Shown here piece by piece: positions 1 through 12,352 of a stretch of DNA of 64,000 bases. Positions within the stretch are counted from its first letter, which is position 1. Every line of letters starts with the position of its first letter. The notes under the pieces were generated by a model. It was not told the origin of the DNA, ran no database searches, and worked only from the letters and a program-made list of their open reading frames with translations. Location of the stretch: positions 11,031,401 to 11,095,400 of the forward strand of contig NC_080716.1 in assembly GCF_019097595.1 (NCBI RefSeq). Reading direction: 5' to 3'. The position numbers and the translations under genes are program-made. This DNA is from Hemibagrus wyckioides. Lineage: Eukaryota; Chordata; Actinopteri; Siluriformes; Bagridae.

Positions 1-1303
1 CACTTGCTTTGCGTCCACATATACACCTGCCCTACAGTCAAACTGAGAGCGGCTTGCAGAGGATACATACCTTCCCTCTGTTATTTGGTAGGCAGAACGT
101 AACATATTAGGCATACTTTGTTTTAAGGCTGAGCAATATGATGATCTAAAGTCAGTATTGTGATGTGTTATACCCCCAATGCACTTCACATGTTAAAATT
201 TTTTGAAGTGAATTGTAAAAATCCAATAACCCTTATACATTTTTTTTAAAAACAGACATCATCATAAAGCATCCTTACAGAAATACAAAAACAGATTTAG
301 ATCCTTAATGAGCTAATGAACTTCATTATCATATATATGGTCATAACAAGAAAAAGCAAAGAGTAATACAAGTACAGGAAGTATAAGTACAAAAATTTAG
401 TAAATGTCTAAAAGGTAGAAAAAGGTCCATCCATCCATCATCCATCCATCCATCCATCCATCCATCCATTTGTTTTCACTACTGCTTATTCTACACAGGG
501 TTGCAGAGAACCTGGAGTCTATCCCATGACACACACACACACACACACACATACACTACGGACAATTTAAAGTTGCCAATCAGTGTACAGTTCATGTCTT
601 TGTATTGGGGGAGGAAAGCAGAGACCATGGAGGAAGGCCATGCAAACTGCACATAAAGGGCAGAAGTGGAAATCGAATCCTCAACCGGAAACAAACTCGC
701 TAAGCAAATTAATTAGTTAATCATGTCAGTCAGTTTAAAAGCAAGAGTTAAAACACAGTGTTGAATTACACCCTGTTCCTCAGAATCCTGCAACTGTCCT
801 TTTGCTTCTTTTTTCCACATTAAATAGAATTAGGCCTGAAAGGTGTAGTGCAGTTATTTATGGTCAAATAAAACTGAGCCCATGCTCATGAGGACATATT
901 TCACTGTGGCAGCACAGAGGGCAAAGTAAACTATAAAACCAGACCAAAAATTACAACTTGCCATAACGGAGACAGATTAAAAATGCCATTCATCTTTATT
1001 TCAGCTCTTTTTAATTTGCACAATCAGCAACAGATAAATTTGGCTTTTCCCTGATGAAAAATGGCACTCACTCCCTTTCTCTTTTCCTTAATACCTCCAA
1101 GCAGTATTTTATCATCTTTTTTCTTATAAATTTTAGATTTACTCTACAGTATACATTATATCCACATATGAGCTGCCAGCTTTGTCCAGGAATGGATCAT
1201 ATCTCCTTCACAGGCACTGTACTTTACTCGTACCCTCTATTTTTAAGTTTGATGATGAATTAAGGTGAGAGGTATCAGGTTATTATTATGTTATGTTTGT
1301 TAC
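1..1303. other. MALRD1 intron 5, partial
   Basis: Non-coding sequence downstream of the last recognisable MALRD1 exon. It carries a dispersed repeat with CATC and CA microsatellites at about 425-720. No further LDLa or MAM-coding segment was recognised. Confidence 0.6.
425..720 (+). repeat. Dispersed teleost repeat with CATC and CA microsatellites
   Basis: A (TCCA)n tract at 425-469 leads into a sequence seen repeatedly in fish genomes ('acacagggttgcagagaacc', then 'acaatttaaagttgccaat', then 'gggggaggaaagcagag'), with a CA tract at about 529-550. Related copies lie at 2565-2760 and 35370-35735 in this window. It is probably the 3' part of a retroelement; the family is not assigned. Confidence 0.6.
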
Positions 1304-1400
1304 CTCTAGTCGATACACAGCCCGAGCTGAAGGAAAAGTCATCAAAGGCAATAACTTCTTTAGGGTCGTTGCTGCTGGACACTGTTCCATGAATTATTAC
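1304..1400 (-). CDS. MALRD1: MALRD1 coding exon 5: end of MAM domain
   Basis: 97 bp, phase 0 to 1. It encodes the MAM C-terminal strand with [12 protein letters not shown]. The donor GTAACA is at 1303-1298. No convincing following exon is visible between here and position 1. Confidence 0.85.
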
Positions 1401-4400
1401 CTGCAGAGTTACTTGATATATATAAGTCCACTCCAAACTCAACATCTGTAGCCATGTATTAACAAGTAACTATTGCTTATTATTATACTTCAAATCACAA
1501 TTATGCATGACTGAATAAGTCTAATATTTCCAAATATATCAAATGGTCAGTTTTTTTGTACTAAGTTTGAAACAGTCATCAATCTTGTGAATTAAATTGT
1601 GTCTGCTAACCATTTTAACATGCTTCTGTAAGACCAGTCTATAAAGCAGGTCTCACTGGTCAAAGTCCAATGTGGATTTTCCAGCAGTGCATTTTATGGC
1701 TGTGATTACATTAATGACAAAGACAGAACTGTGATTCAGGTCATATCAGTAAACAAAGGCAGAGGTTTCAAAGTTCCTACTGTAGAAATGATTACTTTTA
1801 ATTCTTTGTTTATTCATTTTTTTGTTTGCTTGTTTGCTAATTATTAGTTTGCTTGTTGATTTGTTCATTTATTCATATATTAATTTATTAGTTTGCTTCT
1901 TTGGTTTTGCTTTTCTAACTTGTTCACACTGAAACCTCCACACCTCCAAGCAATACCAGGAAATTTAGCATCCATATCACGGTCAGTTTTGTTTAAGGAC
2001 ACTCATTAAAGGCAACAATTTAAAAAGAAAATTAGGCAACGTCGGACGTTCTACAAAACTAAGTGATCCATGGACTCAGTGATCCTGCTTTAACTATACA
2101 GCTAACTACACAATACTAGGACATGTTGCTCAGTAAATTTATTCTAAGAGGCTTTGTAAATATACACATACCTGAAACTCCTGGCTCTCTTGGAATGTAA
2201 CTGATGTTCTTAACCAGGGCTTTGTAGGTGGCATTGAGGTCAGTCTGGTCTGAATCCAGATTTGTCTCCGCTCTCCTGAAGGTTGTGCTTTAACCAGAAC
2301 CCGTAAGCCACCAGTCACCTGGCCCATGTGATAGTAGAAAGTGACCTGCAGGGTGTTAAAGAAAGAGCACAGTCAAATAAGCATATGGTAATTTTCAGAA
2401 AAACAGATATAAAGGTCATTCATCATACCAGACATCAAACGTTATTATGTTGTCTCATGAGCTATAACTTTCGGATTGAATGTGGATCAGAAAAAACTAT
2501 TATATCATTTTTCAGGCAAATATTTAGAATATTTGTCAATATTTTTCATTCAGGCAATTCTTTTCAGTAAGTTCTTTATCCTGGTCATGGTGCAAGTCCA
2601 TCACAGAGCAAAAAGCCCCACACCAAATGCACAGATTCACATTCATTCACAGCTATCTCTTATTCAACCAATTCAGCCAGATGCATTTTTTTGGAATGTG
2701 GGAGGAAACCAGAGAACCCTAGCGAAGATCACATGAACCCCACACAGACAGTAATATATGTATTTTGGGGTAGTGGTGACTGACTGGTTAAGGCTCTGGT
2801 TGGGGATTCAAGACCCAGCACTGCTAAGCTGGAACTGTTGGGCCCTAGAGCAAGGCACCGGACCCTCTCTGCTTCAGAGGTGCTGTATCATGGCTGACCC
2901 TATACTCCCTAACAAGCTGGGATATGCAAAAGGAAATGACTTCACTGTGCAGTAATATACAATGTATGTGACAAAGAAAGGCTTCTTCTTTCTTCTAGCC
3001 CAGGATGAGGCGTAGTGCCTTATTGCAATGAAACAGCAATGCTACACCACTGTGCCGCCCTCCTCAACATTTGCAGTGTCTAAATGTAATAGAAATCCTA
3101 TTAGGAGTATTTGTACATTGCTGTATGAATAAGACATCAATTCTTCTACAAAAGATTACTTTACCAGACTTTTAAAGCTCATATGAAGCTCATATGAAGC
3201 TCATATGAGTAGGAATATGAAAAACAATGTATAAAAATTTAAAAATAATGTTCTAGTATATATTGGAGTATTGAACCATTCAGTAGACAATACCGTGCAG
3301 GACTCTGAGGGCAGAAAAGATGGACTGGAAATTTCTGCAAAGACCGTCTCTTTGATTTTGGAGCGCAGGAACAAGTAGTGTCCTGAGTGGAAAAAAGAGA
3401 ACGTTAATTAATGGGAACTCAAATATCTCTATCATGTACAAATATTTAACGTATTGTAACAAATTCGATCACATGCTTTCTATCTGATGGCACAGAGTAC
3501 AATTAACGTTTGTAAACTCTTGCTAAGTGGTTATATAAAGGGTGCATACCTGCAGGGTGGCCAGTGTGGTCTACCAGAGGTCCAGGATCAGTCAGGCAGG
3601 CACCTCGAATCCACAATTTGTTCTGGTCTGGTGTTTGTAGATCACAAAGGCCGTCTTCAAAATCACATCTCTCTGAATGGGAACCTGTACAATTGGAAAC
3701 CAGAATCATTTTGAAACCATAAAACCCCACATCAATATACACAATCAGTGAACTTATTTTCCATTTATAACCCATTTTCTCTCAATTCAATAGCTGCCAC
3801 TTTTTTACTGACCATTAGCCAGTGTCGCTCTGATTCATGCTCACAATGAGCACAGAGCTCTCAGATTTCAGCCATGGATGACTATGGTATTATTACGATG
3901 TGAATTTGGGATCACTCAATGTTTGGCTGAACAATTAGAAACTGCCTTTTACAATGACTTCTGCTTAATAGAATTAATTCACAGAAACAATAACTTTAGA
4001 TTAATTTGCATACATGACTGTTTGATTGTGAATACAGAATGCTTTAAGCAGTTATTTTGGATCTGTTCCTGTGCCTTGGCTCCATAGACTAGGACAATAA
4101 TTTTTGGAGATGGCCTAATAAAAAATATAATGCATTTATGCTCCACTGTCCTCTGGCTATGATTCAAAGTAACAACCCTTCGTAACTTAGCACACACTTT
4201 CAAAAGTTTTGTTTATATTACACAAAGCATATGTACTGTAACTACTGTAGCATCCTGGTTCAGTCCTCCTGACCAATAGGGGCAGAGAAAATCACATCGT
4301 TTAGAGACACACACCTAAGGACTTATCAGAAAGGTATTTGAAGAAGCTATTATCGCCACACAAACATTACAGCACAGTGGAATAGTTTTCTTCACATATC

Positions 4401-7400
4401 CCAGCTGAAGAAATTGGGATCGGAGCACAGGGGCAGTGACCCTAGAGCAGAGAGCGTAAAGGGCCTTGCTCAATTGCCCAACAGTTGCAGCTTGGCATTG
4501 CAGGGGCTTGAAACACCAGCCTTCTGATCAACAACCCAGAACCTTAACCACTGACTGCCACAATCAAGCACTCGAACATATAAGGTTAACTTTGTAGAAC
4601 TTGCATGTTGACGCCAAGCTTGAGAGTAACTGAAGTGACATGTCTTTAAATAACTTCACTATAGAGGAGTCACTCGTCCTTGAGTGGCATACAATGGGAG
4701 GAGGTGAGCATCCTGTCTGTTTATAAGCCATGCTAATGATGTTCATGATTCAGTGAGTCAGTCTCTGCATACATAAGTGAGCTGTTTCCCTCAATGTGCC
4801 CAAAAATAAAACCAGGTCCAAAAATAAAACACTTTGCAGGCTCACATTCATGGACTGCTGCAAGGTCAAGCAGATCAATTTACAAATTGGCTCACAGAAG
4901 TGTTTTATATCTTTTTATTGTAGGTTGGCTTTTGAATAATTTGTTATGGCAGGTAATCATTTTTGGTATATTTTTATTTTCTTACGGTTTTAAGGTGAAA
5001 CACATCCTTATACTTTCTACAATGACTTGGTGACAGTGATCATGTGGTCATGTGATCATAGAAACCACTTTTATAATACGTTCCTTATGCATTTTTATTT
5101 GTGCCTTTAATCAATAAATATATTGTTTCTTTATTAGTTTGCAAGCCTTTTTCATGGTTCTTAGCCCAGTGTTGATTTAGATGAACACCAGAGCATGCAG
5201 AGTTTGTTTTTTCTTAGTTAGTTGAGACACTAAAATTCAGTTCAGCATCTTACATAAAATCACAAAGAGGGGACTTATGGGACTTCATGCTGCCTTCATA
5301 AGAAGAGCCTATACCATATCCACGAGGAAACAGAATGAATGGAGAAGCCTTGTGAGAAAATCATATGTTTTATGAGAACCTTTATTATGCCATCCATGCT
5401 GTGATGATGTGATGCTCTAAGATGACAGCCACATACTGCTTTAACGTAGATAAGAATGAGTGACTTGGAGCTATGTGGTGAAATTTTGAGAATTAAGCAA
5501 CACACCAGGTTCAGGATTTAGGATGCATGCTATTCACAGAAAGCCTCTGTATGTGGTGTGTAGGTTCAAGCCATGACTCACTTCTGAAAACTTGGTAATT
5601 CTAGCACGCTTTGTGGAATTAATGCTTCATCAGTTATTATCAATCTCAGCATCATTAATATGAGCTGGTGCTGCACATAGTGACCTGGCTGAATCTTAAT
5701 CATTTCTGCTACACACTGAGAAGTCAGAGTGGTTAGCCTTTTTTAGTAAGTTCATGATGATGAAATGTGAAGCAATATCAAGGTAATAAGGACCTAAAGT
5801 AGATTTATAATAAATAAAAACTGCAACTCGTGATTCTGAAAAACTCTGAAGCTATTTGTTGTAAAGTTTTTCCCTGAATATTATATTATTAAGAGAATGC
5901 TTAACTTTCTTCATTAAGCTAGACTGGATGCTTTATAGAGAGTTGCTGAATAAAGTTTACTAAGATTTCAAAGCTAAAAGCACTATCTCAGTCACAATTT
6001 CATTATCATCCCTCTTTTAAATCCTATTAACGTGGATGCAGAGTTTAATTCCAAACCAAGCAAGAGCAGGTGTTGTGGGCTGTATAGCACTATTGAGGAT
6101 ACCATTCTTCCAGGATGATCATGATCATGATTGCTTGCAGCATAGCTTTTTAGGCCAGCTATTTAATGTATAGTGAGAAAAAGTGGACAATCAGAACCAA
6201 AACGATGAAAACAAAGGGCCAGCTTACAGAGTTTACAGAGAGAAAATTTCACTGAATGTGGATTAACCTGGAAAACCCAATGGGAATGTATGACCAAGTG
6301 CAAGTTCATACATATAATGGAAAAGAAATCAACACAGTTAGTGTTAGCTAATAAGTAATGCTAATAAAGAAAAGCCTACTTGAAGCTAGCAGAGTCATCA
6401 CAATGTAGAAGAATACTGACATGTACGTGAAAGAAGAAAGGGAAAATATGACTATGAGAGCAGTATTTATTACAAATATTGTATCACGTGAATGTGTGAC
6501 TCTGCACAATAGAAAACTGTAAAAATAGAAAAAAAAAAACCCACATTGTTTTTCTCATGAATAAAATTTAGTCTAACTAAAGAAATATTTTAGATGCTAT
6601 TGTTTGGGACACGGATATTGTTATCATGATCTATAAAGAAAACTTTAAGGCACAGGGTGAAAACAAGAAAGATTTACTCTTAATGAAAATGTATCTCTTT
6701 GAATGGATGTTAATGTTTAATAGCAAGATGGCTCAGGCAATATCTTGTCTTCATTTATTGGGAATTTGTCCAAAACTGACAGCTAACCCTTAATCAGAAC
6801 TGTTTCAAAGACACTTATGAGGTTGCATAAACATCCTTCCAGCCATGTTTTCATTTCCAAAAGACTCAACTGAGGCTACAAATGCGATAATACACTGCTG
6901 TGTGTCGTCTCTGAGCTTCCCAGATGATATGCTGTTTTATGAGATCTGCTGTTTTTTCTGTGCCATAAACCGAGATGTTTACACATTACACCTCATTTAA
7001 AAGCATATTGAACTGTCAGTGAGCTAAAACAGGAAGCTGCTAATGTTGTGAATAGTGTACAGTTACTGTATATGTATCTCATAATCCCCAATGTACTACA
7101 ATAAACAGAATTAATAGTTCAGAGGAGAGAGCTTGAAGTTGAGACAAATTGAGATTAAGTGATAATATATTATAATTATTTAAAATTAACTGTGGAGCTA
7201 ATCTTATGGAATATTTTTGAGACTACTAAGGAATTGTTCCCACCCCCTCTAAAAAACAAAAAATGCTAGCTCTTACACCTCTAATATCTTTACTTTAGCA
7301 CTCAATTAAAAATCTTACATGGTATAGCATTTGCTAAATGAAAATGCTATGTAAAATGTAAATGATAAATAATGAATAAATGTAAAATGAATTGACTTCA

Positions 7401-7789
7401 GTGCATGAGTCAATTAAAGGCAGAATTAAAATAGGACCAAGCATGGTGTAATACTGATAACAGTAGTTTAATAGGGAATATAATAGGTTAGAGGTTAGCA
7501 AATGTAATACCATGTCTTATATAACACAGCACATGATGACATAAAGAATAGAGTCAATAAATATGAATTAAAAAAAAAAACTATACCCAAAGCTAAATGA
7601 TAGTAGTAAACTTTAATACTTACAGTTTCTCTCATCGCTACCATCCGAACAATCTGGGCTATAGTCACAGACGTACTTCTTTGACACACACTCTCCTGTC
7701 AGGCACTCAAACTCATTGGGCTTGCAAGGCTGACCCGACACACACATCACAGCCCACACCAAGACGGAGGGCCACACAAGTGCTTGCAT
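1304..7789 (-). CDS. MALRD1: MALRD1 (MAM and LDL-receptor class A domain containing 1), 5' part only
   Basis: Five coding exons on the minus strand (7789-7624, 3684-3550, 3382-3294, 2345-2172, 1400-1304) join in phase into the first 220 residues. Residues 1-19 form a signal peptide ending near CVSG/QPCKP. Residues 22-56 are an LDL-receptor class A module with six cysteines and the calcium-binding acidic end SDGSDERNC; its last cysteine is split by intron 1. Residues about 62-216 are one full MAM domain, from CDFEDGLC to [12 protein letters not shown]. Human MALRD1 (Diet1) is about 2,150 residues of repeated MAM and LDLa modules, so roughly nine tenths of the gene lies left of position 1. The last visible exon ends in phase 1, as expected before another module. 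Family knowledge: an intestinal protein that promotes FGF15/19 output and so controls bile-acid synthesis. The start is the ATG directly before the hydrophobic stretch; an upstream in-frame ATG exists but lies in microsatellite sequence. Identity rests on domain order plus the neighbours ARL5B and NSUN6. Confidence 0.88.
2172..2345 (-). CDS. MALRD1: MALRD1 coding exon 4: MAM domain
   Basis: 174 bp, 58 codons, phase 0 to 0. It contains [17 protein letters not shown], the MAM core strand pattern 'F-Y-M-G--G-L-V'. The acceptor is CTGCAG and the donor GTATGTG. Confidence 0.88.
2565..2760 (+). repeat. Dispersed teleost repeat, degenerate copy
   Basis: It shares the order 'gtccatcacagagca', 'acattcattcaca', 'gaatgtgggaggaaaccagag' with the repeats at 425-720 and 35370-35735. 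It lies in MALRD1 intron 3, directly before a SINE-like copy. Confidence 0.5.
2757..2990 (+). mobile_element. tRNA-derived SINE copy, family A
   Basis: The body reads 'gattcaagacccagcact', then 'gggccctagagcaaggcac', 'tgtatcatggctgaccct' and a tail 'gtatgtgacaaagaaaggc'. A second copy at 54885-55125 has the same blocks in the same order. The B-box-like GGATTCAAGACC and the missing ORF suit a Pol III SINE. It lies in an intron of MALRD1. Confidence 0.65.
3294..3382 (-). CDS. MALRD1: MALRD1 coding exon 3: MAM domain
   Basis: 89 bp, phase 1 to 0. The first residues read GHYLFLRS, the usual MAM 'GHYL' strand, and the exon ends ESCT. The acceptor follows a pyrimidine tract and the donor reads GTATTG. 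Confidence 0.86.
3550..3684 (-). CDS. MALRD1: MALRD1 coding exon 2: start of MAM domain
   Basis: 135 bp, phase 1 to 1. The acceptor CAG precedes 3684 and the donor GTATGC follows 3550. It opens the MAM domain with [10 protein letters not shown] and the Trp-containing NKLWIRG segment. Confidence 0.87.
4385..4562 (-). mobile_element. SINE family A fragment, reverse orientation
   Basis: Read on the minus strand it gives the tRNA-like head ('ggttaaggttctgggttgtt'), then the block with 'gggcaattgagcaaggccc'. It matches the order of the copies at 2757 and 54885 but is diverged and truncated. It lies in MALRD1 intron 1. Confidence 0.5.
4890..5165 (+). repeat. Dispersed repeat pair, copy 1
   Basis: It shares several ordered blocks with 8470-8760, including a core of about 29 bp at 5036-5064 (AGTGATCATGTGGTCATG and onward) that is identical at 8620-8648, plus 'ccttatgcattttt' and 'tatattgtttctttt'. 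Both copies have the same orientation. The family is not recognised. Confidence 0.55.
7624..7789 (-). CDS. MALRD1: MALRD1 coding exon 1: signal peptide and LDLa module
   Basis: ATG at 7789. It encodes 55 residues plus one base (phase 1). The donor GTAAGT occupies 7623-7618. The sixth LDLa cysteine is completed by the first two bases of the next exon. Confidence 0.88.
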
Positions 7790-7859
7790 TAGGCTTTTTG
7801 ACAGGTAGGTCACATAAACATAGCTACATAAATTCAGCTTTAAAAAAACAAATATCACA

Positions 7860-7926
7860 CTCAAACACACACACACTCTCTCTCTTTCTCTCTCTGTCTT
7901 TCACAAACACACACTCATACACACAC
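7860..7926. repeat. CA/CT microsatellite cluster near MALRD1 5' end
   Basis: Short CA and CT runs alternate within 70-140 bp upstream of the MALRD1 start codon. They give rise to spurious open frames on both strands. Confidence 0.75.
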
Positions 7927-8469
7927 CCAGCACTCCACAATCCTCCTAAATCCAAAAAGGAATGTATAAATTCTGTAGTCTGAACGTAACTCTGAGAAAG
8001 CAATTTACTCAAACTAGCCACAGGCCATAAATGACTTTTATGACGGTTGCAAAACAGTGCGTATGGGGGAGACTAAAGTCAACCTTGAAGTCATTGGCTG
8101 CAGATAAATCCATTGTAAAACACGCAATCTGTAGTCTAAACTACAGGCGCACCTGAATAAGACCTCCACTATGCGCTCTCAGTTCAATTAAGTGTAGAAG
8201 AATGGAAAACAAGGCTGGTGAATTGAGCCACATTGTGTTCGGTGTCATTAGCTCTGATGCCACAGCTCCCAGCTGTATTACAAATGTTCTCTCATGCATT
8301 ATCATTTATAAAGAACCAGTGGTTAAAGGACGGCTTCTAGACACTGTGTTAATCGGGAGAGGAGTCATGTTGGTTAGGACAGAATTACGGCAACCTTCAA
8401 AGAAAACAAAATTATGTAGATATGTCACATGCGCTGGATAACTGATATATATCAAATGAAATAGAAGAT

Positions 8470-8760
8470 GGAAGCGTTTATCTCTTTTTATCGTTGGCTG
8501 GCTTTTTAATCATTTCTTCTGGCAGGACCACATTTTTAGTCAGGTTATAGTCCAATTAAAACCTTTTCCAACAAGGTGAAATGCATCATTGTTATTATTG
8601 TATGTGACTTAATGCCAGTGATCATGTGGTCATGTGATCATAGAAATCATTTTCAGTAGGTCTGTGGCAATCTATCCCTTATGCATTTTTTCCCATTTAT
8701 TTATATATTGTTTCTTTTTTGTTTTCAAGCTTTTTTGTATGCTTTTTTTGGAGACCTTTG
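8470..8760 (+). repeat. Dispersed repeat pair, copy 2
   Basis: Partner of 4890-5165. This copy lies upstream of the MALRD1 start codon, the other in intron 1. The near-palindromic core TGATCATGTGGTCATGTGAT is kept without change while the flanks have drifted. Confidence 0.55.
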
Positions 8761-9780
8761 TTACAGATATATACTGTATAAAAGCATCTTAGCTGCTATA
8801 TGATTTGCTTTAGCAGTAATAGAAACATCGCTCAATCAGAAAATTTGTCAGAACATCAGATGAGCTTGGTTATTAAGTTAGTAAGTATACAAGACAAATT
8901 TGTATGAACATGAAAAAGCAGTAATGCCATGCATTAGGCTTAGATACCCGTAAGTACCCTTTATACCTTACCGTACTACTCTGTAATAGCTGCTTTAAAT
9001 GCATGTTTTTCTGCCTTACCGGCTACATATTTTTCAGATTTCACATGCATTAAGCATTTAGTAAGAAAATAATTGTTTATTTCATTGCATTTTATTTAGC
9101 TATTTTTAAAGGTTTGAGGAATTTATTCAGTTTTATGCAGTTTTTCATTATTAGTTGATATTATTATTACAGTCTCTGTGCAATAAGGAAATCATTATTA
9201 CAGTAAAATAAATTACTGTGCCTCACAATATTATCACATTCATTCATTTTCTTCCACTTTTCCCAATTGGGGTCAGGGAAGCAACAGGTTGAGAAGATCA
9301 GTTCAGCTTTTCCACTGGGATTCCTAGACATTTCCAGATTTAACTGTATAAAATATCACCTGCTGGTCTAGACTAGGGTCTCTGTCCAGTTGGATATGCC
9401 TAATGTGCTCCCATTAATGAAAGGAACATCAAGAAAAGGAACAAAAAAAATGTATCATGCTCATATTAGGTATTGAATTGGTGTGTACAGGTGAGTGTCT
9501 GGTGACCAGGCCATCACATAAACCAGTTAGATTTAATGCAAAAAACACAAATCTATCTATAAAGATATTCATCTAGAATTTTTCTTAAAGAACCAATGTG
9601 GATGAAAATGTGATATTAGTACCATAAACATTTCTTGTTCTTTTATTCTTTCTGAAATGATCCTGGACATTTGCATGTGCACCTTTAAGACATTCAGATG
9701 AGTGATAGCAAGAGTGAATTTGAAGACGGAAAACTTTTTTGAATGTTTTGACCCTTGCATAAGGACAGAAGATGCTGGAG
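8761..9780. other. Intergenic, nothing recognised
   Basis: AT-rich sequence upstream of MALRD1. No open frame with family likeness and no clear repeat boundary was seen. Confidence 0.5.
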
Positions 9781-9795
9781 GCTTGGAAATTTGAA

Positions 9796-9849
<54 letters not shown>
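9796..9849. repeat. CT microsatellite
   Basis: An almost pure (CT)n tract of about 54 bp with one CTTT interruption near its start. Confidence 0.9.
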
Positions 9850-9852
<3 letters not shown>

Positions 9853-9899
9853 TGGACACAGACTCACTGAAACCAGATTGGGAAAAGACCAAATGATGA

Positions 9900-10325
9900 A
9901 ATGATTTGCTCCCCTAATGTTTCACTGTCCAATTTTGATGTGCCTGTGACCATGATAGCCTCAGATTCTTGTTCTTGGCTGATATGTAGCAGACACTTAT
10001 ATGACCGTCTGCTGTTGTAGCTCATCCACCTCCAGGTTTGTGGTTTTGTGTATGCTGAGATGCTTTTCTGCTTCTGGTGTTTTCCTCTAACCCTCTCTTA
10101 TCAACAAGGCACTTTGACCCAACTGTCACTTGATGTTTTTTGGACCATCCTGTATAAAATCCCAAGACTATTGTGTGTGAAAATCCCGGGAGATCGGCAG
10201 TTTCTGAGATACTCAAACCAGACCATCTGGTACCAACATCCATGCCGCAATCAAAGTCACAGAAATCACACTTTTTCTTCATTCTGATATAAACACTACC
10301 TGAAGCTCTTACAAGTAGACTGATT
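9900..10325 (-). mobile_element. Tc1-like transposon relic (family with 'CACTTTATTAGGAA' ends)
   Basis: The minus strand encodes broken N-terminal transposase sequence, with CDFCDFDCGMDVGTRWSG and then [16 protein letters not shown], typical of the Tc1 helix-turn-helix region. Further on there is SKCLVDKRG. Copies of the same family lie at 16262-16505, 47352-48095 and 62800-62960. It is internally deleted and frameshifted, so not active. Confidence 0.7.
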
Positions 10326-10369
10326 ACAACTAATGATTTGAGTGACTTGACTTGAGTATAGATAATATC

Positions 10370-10600
10370 ACCATGTTGTTGATCTTTCAGCTGCTCCCTA
10401 TGTGTATGAGGGGTCAGCACAGTGGTCTGCACAAGAACTTGGCACAGGTTTTACATCGGATGCCCTTCCTGACGCAACCCTCCAATTTTTATCCAGGCTT
10501 GGGACCGGCACTGCATCCAGTGGCTGGGGTTTTGTGCACTGGCTGGGAATCAAACCTGGGCCTTCCTCATGGTAGGCGAGAATTTATATTTTTAATGGGT
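10370..10600 (-). mobile_element. tRNA-derived SINE copy, family B, reverse
   Basis: Reverse-orientation relative of the SINE at 28222-28490. Shared blocks are 'tgttgatctttcagctgctc', 'ggatgcccttcctgac', 'gggaccggcactgcatccag' and 'aatcaaacctgggcc', which is the complement of a Pol III B box. The copy is diverged and its head is incomplete. Confidence 0.65.
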
Positions 10601-10699
10601 GCAGAAAAACAACACTTCTATCTGTACAGAAACCATGTGTAAAGTCTTACACATGGGTTTTAATGAAACTTTGCTGTCCAGCCAGAGACCCTAATATTT

Positions 10700-11030
10700 A
10701 TATGAGTCAAGAGTCTCAATTTGTGCTCCGTCAAAACACTTAATGGATGTGGTAAAATGGCTCACCCAGTTAATTAGGACAGTTCCTATACTCCAGTGGT
10801 TACAGCTGTCAAGCTCCATCAATAATGATGTTACCTTGATTGATGAAATTAAGTATTAATTAAAAAAAGACACTCGGTCACACAAGTTGTCTGGAGGGAA
10901 CAAAGGGATCTTGACTCGCCAAGATTACTTTTTGCCTCAGCGATTCATGAGGTTAATTGGACTTTAGAGCAAAGTGGACACTTGACAGGCTGTGCTGTCC
11001 CTAAATGCCATTGAATAATGATGTCTGTCC
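10700..11030. promoter_or_regulatory. Candidate non-coding regulatory element
   Basis: A repeat-free stretch of mixed base composition with clustered homeodomain-like sites (TTAATTA, ATTGATTGA) and a TCF/SOX-like AACAAAGG. The call is by appearance only; conservation across species was not tested. Confidence 0.2.
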
Positions 11031-12352
11031 TATAGACAGACCAAACAAAGGAAGCCCAAGCAGAGGTAAATTAACTGATCTGGTGTGATTTTAGGATAAT
11101 AGCAGTCAACCAGTGCATGTTGTGTCAGAGGAAAAATCAATTTATATAACAGCAGCAAGGGCAGAACATGATCTGGATATATAGTGAGGGCTGACGCTAA
11201 AGGTCTAACACAACTAGTGGAAATGATTCTATTTTGCATCCTTTTCTTATTTAATACAACAATTTTCATTACAGATGATACTATTAAGCAGAATCTGAAA
11301 TATTTACACCAGTTTCAGTTTCGTAGTATTGTGTGGTTTGTTCCATTTTTGCTTTATTGACAGTGTGCACTCAGTCTGGCATAGACTTCACAAGCTTGTG
11401 AAAACATGATGAAACACAAACATGATGAAAGATCAAATCCATGAGAGTGTCATCTGAACACATCTTTAACATGACCTTTTGTGCAAAGCAGTGGTCTATG
11501 GTCAATAAAACACATCTGATTACATTTAAGTTTGGACCTAGTGAAATACTGCAGAATCTTGAATATTAAATGCTGTTCTGTATCTGACATGACATAACTT
11601 GTTACAATCACAGCTTATTTTTAAGATATTTACTTATAAGTAACTACCAGTTATGAAACAGTGAAACTAACAGCACAGCAATTACAGTGCTCAGTAGTTA
11701 TGGTATTATCAAGCACAAAAACAAATGTAGTAAAGCTTTTTGTCTTACATCCTCCATGAAGGAGAGAAGAAAGATCGAAGGTTAATTTAGTTTGAAAATG
11801 CGATGTTAAAAATTGATCAATGTCGGCACTGCCCTGGTTGAATTAGAAAGAAACTAACCAAATTCTTGAGAATGACGGGACAGAAGGTCGCAGAATATTG
11901 AGATTGATGAGGGTCTAAAAGAGAAATGAGGCATTTACATTCATTTCACACTCTCAGATACGAGACTGCATGCAAGCACGGGGGACAGCAATTTAATGGA
12001 TTAAGCAAAAAATAAATAAAGAAAGAATTCAGCCCAAGTGAATGTATTGCGCACTGGAGCACAAATAGAACACAAAATGAAAGCTACAGGCTGGTATTAT
12101 TTCCTTTTCGGTGACTTGTAATTTCGTACCATAATACTGCTCAGTCCTTGCTAATGTATATTCATGTAGCAAAAATGTCACTATACAATGATTCCCTCTG
12201 CTGTACTGCACAACCTTTAACTAATAACGCATTAACAATTATCAAAAAGATTAGAAATGTCATCACTAAGTCCATCAAGTCCAGTGGATATTTTTAAGAA
12301 CTGTTTTTAATAATAAAGAACAGGTCATTATTAGTTACAGCAGGTGTGTAGT

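Larger units (their letters stand above)
3685..7623 (-). other. MALRD1: MALRD1 intron 1
   Basis: A 3.9-kb intron that separates the first 55 codons from the MAM exons. It holds a reversed SINE fragment (4385-4562) and one copy of a duplicated non-coding segment (about 4890-5160). From 5200 to 7560 I see only unique-looking AT-rich DNA. Confidence 0.7.

Noticed and set aside
73..130. Possible next MALRD1 exon ending at a GTATGT donor on the minus strand
   Set aside because: The donor is good, but the short open stretch has no MAM or LDLa features and no pyrimidine tract before the only acceptor.
7597..7983. 128-residue plus-strand open frame
   Set aside because: Antisense to MALRD1 exon 1 and running into CA/CT microsatellites; composition is Ser/Thr/His-rich from simple sequence.
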